Of a stretch of DNA of 17,261 nt, positions 15,592-17,261 are shown piece by piece (the stretch's first letter is position 1; the number at the start of each line of letters is the position of its first letter). The DNA lies in assembly GCA_001430745.1 (NCBI GenBank), contig KQ482041.1:1380530-1397790 (forward strand), in the 5' to 3' direction. Source of the DNA: Auxenochlorella pyrenoidosa. Its lineage: Eukaryota; Chlorophyta; Trebouxiophyceae; Chlorellales; Chlorellaceae. Under the pieces are notes generated by a model. That model was given only the letters and a program-made list of their open reading frames with translations, was not told the origin of the DNA and made no database searches. The position numbers and the translations under genes were made by a program.

Positions 15592-17261
15592 ATGGTGCAC
15601 GCTCATCTGGTCCTGGCAGCGTTGTTACTGACGCTGGCTGGCGCTGTAGGCGAGGTAGGAGGGGCAGCAGGGCAAAGTTAACGCCCTGTTGTGCTGCCTG
15701 TCTGACAGCCGTCTGACAGCGGCTGCCGAGGCCCATTGGCTGCCTTTTAGCCTGTGCAGCGCCCTGGGTCTCGACTGCTCCAACCCTGAAGCCTGCCTGC
15801 CTGCTTCTGCCGCCCCTGCAGCCCGCCCTGCGCCGTCTGCCGCTACCGGCGCCGCTCTCTGCGACGACCGCCCGCCGCCCTCGTACAGCTGCGCCCAGCA
15901 GAAGGCGTGGGGCAAGTGCGGAGAGGCTTTCATGGCCCCCTTCTGCGCTCGCACCTGCGGACGCTGCGGGGATGCAGCAGGCAACAGCACTGACACATCC
16001 GCCCCGCCTGCGCCAAGCGCGACCATTGCTGATTCAAATGCAACGACCGAAGCCCCTGCTCCCCCAGCGCCGCCTGCACCCGCCAACTCCTCTGCCAGCC
16101 CCACACCGCTGGGCAGCCTGGAGGGGAACGTTCGCGAGTACGGCAAGGCAGGGGTTGGGGTATGGGAGCGGCTGCGCCCTGCACCCCCCTGGTGCATCAC
16201 CGCATTTGAGCTGCCCTCCGCGAGCCGCCTTGCTCACCCGCCCTCGTCTGCGTCCTCCCCTCCCCCGCCCAGGTGCTGGGCATGTCCTGGCTGTTCATGT
16301 ACGCGCAGCGTAGCGGGCGGCTGTCCTCCGCGCCCTCCAACCCCATCCCCTGGCGCGGCGACGACCACCTGGGGGACCCGGTCGTGGGTGGGTGGGTGCT
16401 GGGTGCAGCTGCTCTGGGCTGTCGGTGCTGGAGCATGCTTGTCTGAAAGTACATGCGATGCAAAGGGCTGCGGCGCTCCACAGGCACACCAGCTGCACCC
16501 ACCTGTGAGCCCAACCCACAGCTGCACCCCTTTCTCTCCCATCCCCTTGCCCTGCCCCAGGTGGTTTCTTCGATGCTGGTGGGCGGGCTTGGAGAGGGTG
16601 GGCAGGGGCATGGCTGTGGACCGCTGCATGTAGCTGATACTTGGCAACAGCAGCATTAGCAGGCCAGGCACCAGCCACCTCAATCCCTCCCTCCCCACCT
16701 CCCCCCACCCCCCCCCGGCCAGGCGATCACCTGAAGCTCAACTTCCCGCTGGCCACCTCCCTCACCTTCCTGGCCTGGGGCGCCCTGGAGTTCCCCGCCG
16801 CCTACGCCGCCACCGGGCAGACGCAGGTGGGTGGGCTGCGAGGGAGGGGGCCACTTGGGGCAATAAGGTGAGCATGGTTTTAGGTGCAGACTTCACCAGC
16901 TGCCTGCTACCCCCTCCCCTTCCTACCAGGCCGCCCTGGAGAACCTGCAGTGGGGCGCGCAGTACCTGATGGACTGCCACCCCTCCGACGGCACCTATGT
17001 GGCACAGATCGGCGATCCCGGCGCAGACCACGCGTACTGGGGCAGGTGGGGGAGGGCGGGGGGATGGAATGGCTGGCGGGCAGGGCCTGATGAGGGCAGA
17101 AGTGCTGGCAGGCGGGGCGCAGCAACAGTGAGCGCTGCCTTGCCTGCCCCCTCCCGCCAGGCCCGAGGAGCAGGCCGGCCCCCGCCCCGCCTACACCTGG
17201 GACGCCTCCAAGCCCGCCTCGGACGCCGCCGGCGCCGCCGCCTCGGCCCTGGCCTCCGCCT
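15592..17261 (+). CDS. Secreted GH9 endoglucanase with N-terminal ShKT module (C-terminus beyond the right edge)
   Basis: The product begins with a signal peptide (MVHAHLVLAALLLTLAGAVG). Next comes a ShKT-like six-cysteine module (C at LCDD, YSC, GKC, PFC, RTC, GRC; bases about 15860-15967). A linker rich in Pro, Ala, Ser and Thr follows, with three N-glycosylation sequons (NST, NAT, NSS), then the start of a family 9 catalytic domain. GH9 landmarks are EYGKVLGMSWLFMYAQRSGRL, IPWRGDDH, DPVVGGFFDAGDHLKLNFP (DAGD carries the nucleophilic-water and base aspartates), QWGAQYLMDCH and DHAYWGRPEE. GH9 enzymes cut beta-1,4-glucan; here the substrate is probably the cell's own wall or matrix. Exons are 15592 to about 15654 or 15678, about 15822-16147, 16273-16387, 16561-16578, 16723-16826, 16930-17045 and 17161 on. 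The first junction is unresolved: the acceptor before 15822 needs a phase-1 donor, either GTTAAC at 15679 or GC at 15650. Intron 2 has a GC donor. The C-terminal half with the catalytic Glu is outside the window. Confidence 0.92.
15858..15969 (+). other. ShKT-like six-cysteine module within the GH9 gene
   Basis: The segment from LCDDRPP to GRCGD has six cysteines in ShKT order, with the conserved CDD opening, AWGKCGEAF core and FCARTCGRC ending. ShKT modules are small disulfide-bonded domains found in many secreted eukaryotic proteins, and are attached to algal and plant prolyl 4-hydroxylases and animal proteases. The name comes from a sea anemone peptide; nothing here suggests toxicity. In this gene it probably acts as a wall-anchoring or protein-binding module. 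Confidence 0.85.
16148..16272 (+). other. GC-AG intron (GH9 intron 2)
   Basis: The donor is GGCAAG followed by GCAGGG; the acceptor is CGCCCAG before GTGCTGGGC. The product EYGKVLGMSWLF keeps the usual GH9 spacing between the Y-G-x start and the QRSG motif. A GT donor six bases downstream (GTTGGG) would insert Ala-Gly in frame, so this one needs transcript support. Confidence 0.7.
16561..16578 (+). other. 18-base microexon of the GH9 gene
   Basis: The 18 bases between a CCCCAG acceptor and a GTGGGC donor encode G-F-F-D-A in phase 1. Joined to the flanking exons they restore DPVVGGFFDAGD, the conserved GH9 catalytic motif. Skipping it keeps the frame but gives DPVVGDHLK, without the first catalytic aspartate. 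The assignment rests on homology and phase, not transcript data. Confidence 0.85.

Noticed and set aside
16387..16723. Direct splice between the GH9 exons on either side of the microexon
   Set aside because: It is in frame but removes the conserved GGFFDA catalytic segment. The microexon has correct splice sites and phase.
1..17261. CRISPR arrays, transposons, tRNA/rRNA genes, viral insertions
   Set aside because: No regularly spaced repeats, terminal inverted repeats, transposase-like or virus-like motifs, or tRNA-like folds were seen on either strand.

Overview
The window looks like a piece of nuclear genome from a green alga, most probably a Chlorella-type trebouxiophyte. The evidence is a high G+C content, very intron-dense genes with short introns (roughly 100-360 bases) that mostly end in a C-rich tract and CAG, plant-like protein sequences, and a possible TGTAA-type poly(A) signal. 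The taxonomic call is inference. The gene calls rest on exon-by-exon reading, with reading phase checked at almost every junction.

There are six protein genes. From left to right: (1) minus strand, 1-4482, DNA topoisomerase III alpha (TOP3A), 16 exons in view, with the C-terminal part beyond the left edge; (2) minus strand, 5204-6607, a mitochondrial complex I assembly factor of the NDUFAF6 family, 3 exons; (3) plus strand, 6861-10763, an RCC2-type RCC1-repeat protein, 12 exons; (4) minus strand, about 11065-12181, a small protein with a mitochondrial-type presequence that resembles late-embryogenesis-abundant (LEA) proteins, 5 exons, with the last exon uncertain; (5) plus strand, 12879-15016, a peroxisomal delta3,5-delta2,4-dienoyl-CoA isomerase (ECH1/DCI1), 6 exons; (6) plus strand, 15592 to the right edge, a secreted glycoside hydrolase family 9 (GH9) endoglucanase with an N-terminal ShKT cysteine-rich module.

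Genes 2 and 3 share a 253-base divergent promoter region that contains an E2F-type site. Genes 4 and 5 share a 697-base divergent region that contains two G-boxes. Genes 3 and 4 converge, and genes 5 and 6 are in tandem. The genes do not form one pathway: they cover genome stability (TOP3A), mitosis or small-GTPase signalling (RCC2), mitochondrial biogenesis (NDUFAF6), probable stress protection (LEA-like), lipid breakdown (ECH1) and the cell wall (GH9).

The most notable signals are: a high share of GC-AG introns (7 of about 43 inferred, 5 of them in TOP3A); an 18-base microexon in the cellulase gene that encodes part of the catalytic GGFFDAGD motif; the ShKT-linker-GH9 architecture; and a 20-base perfect palindrome just upstream of TOP3A. 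I did not find a mobile element, CRISPR array, tRNA or rRNA, or a clear unknown multi-gene system.
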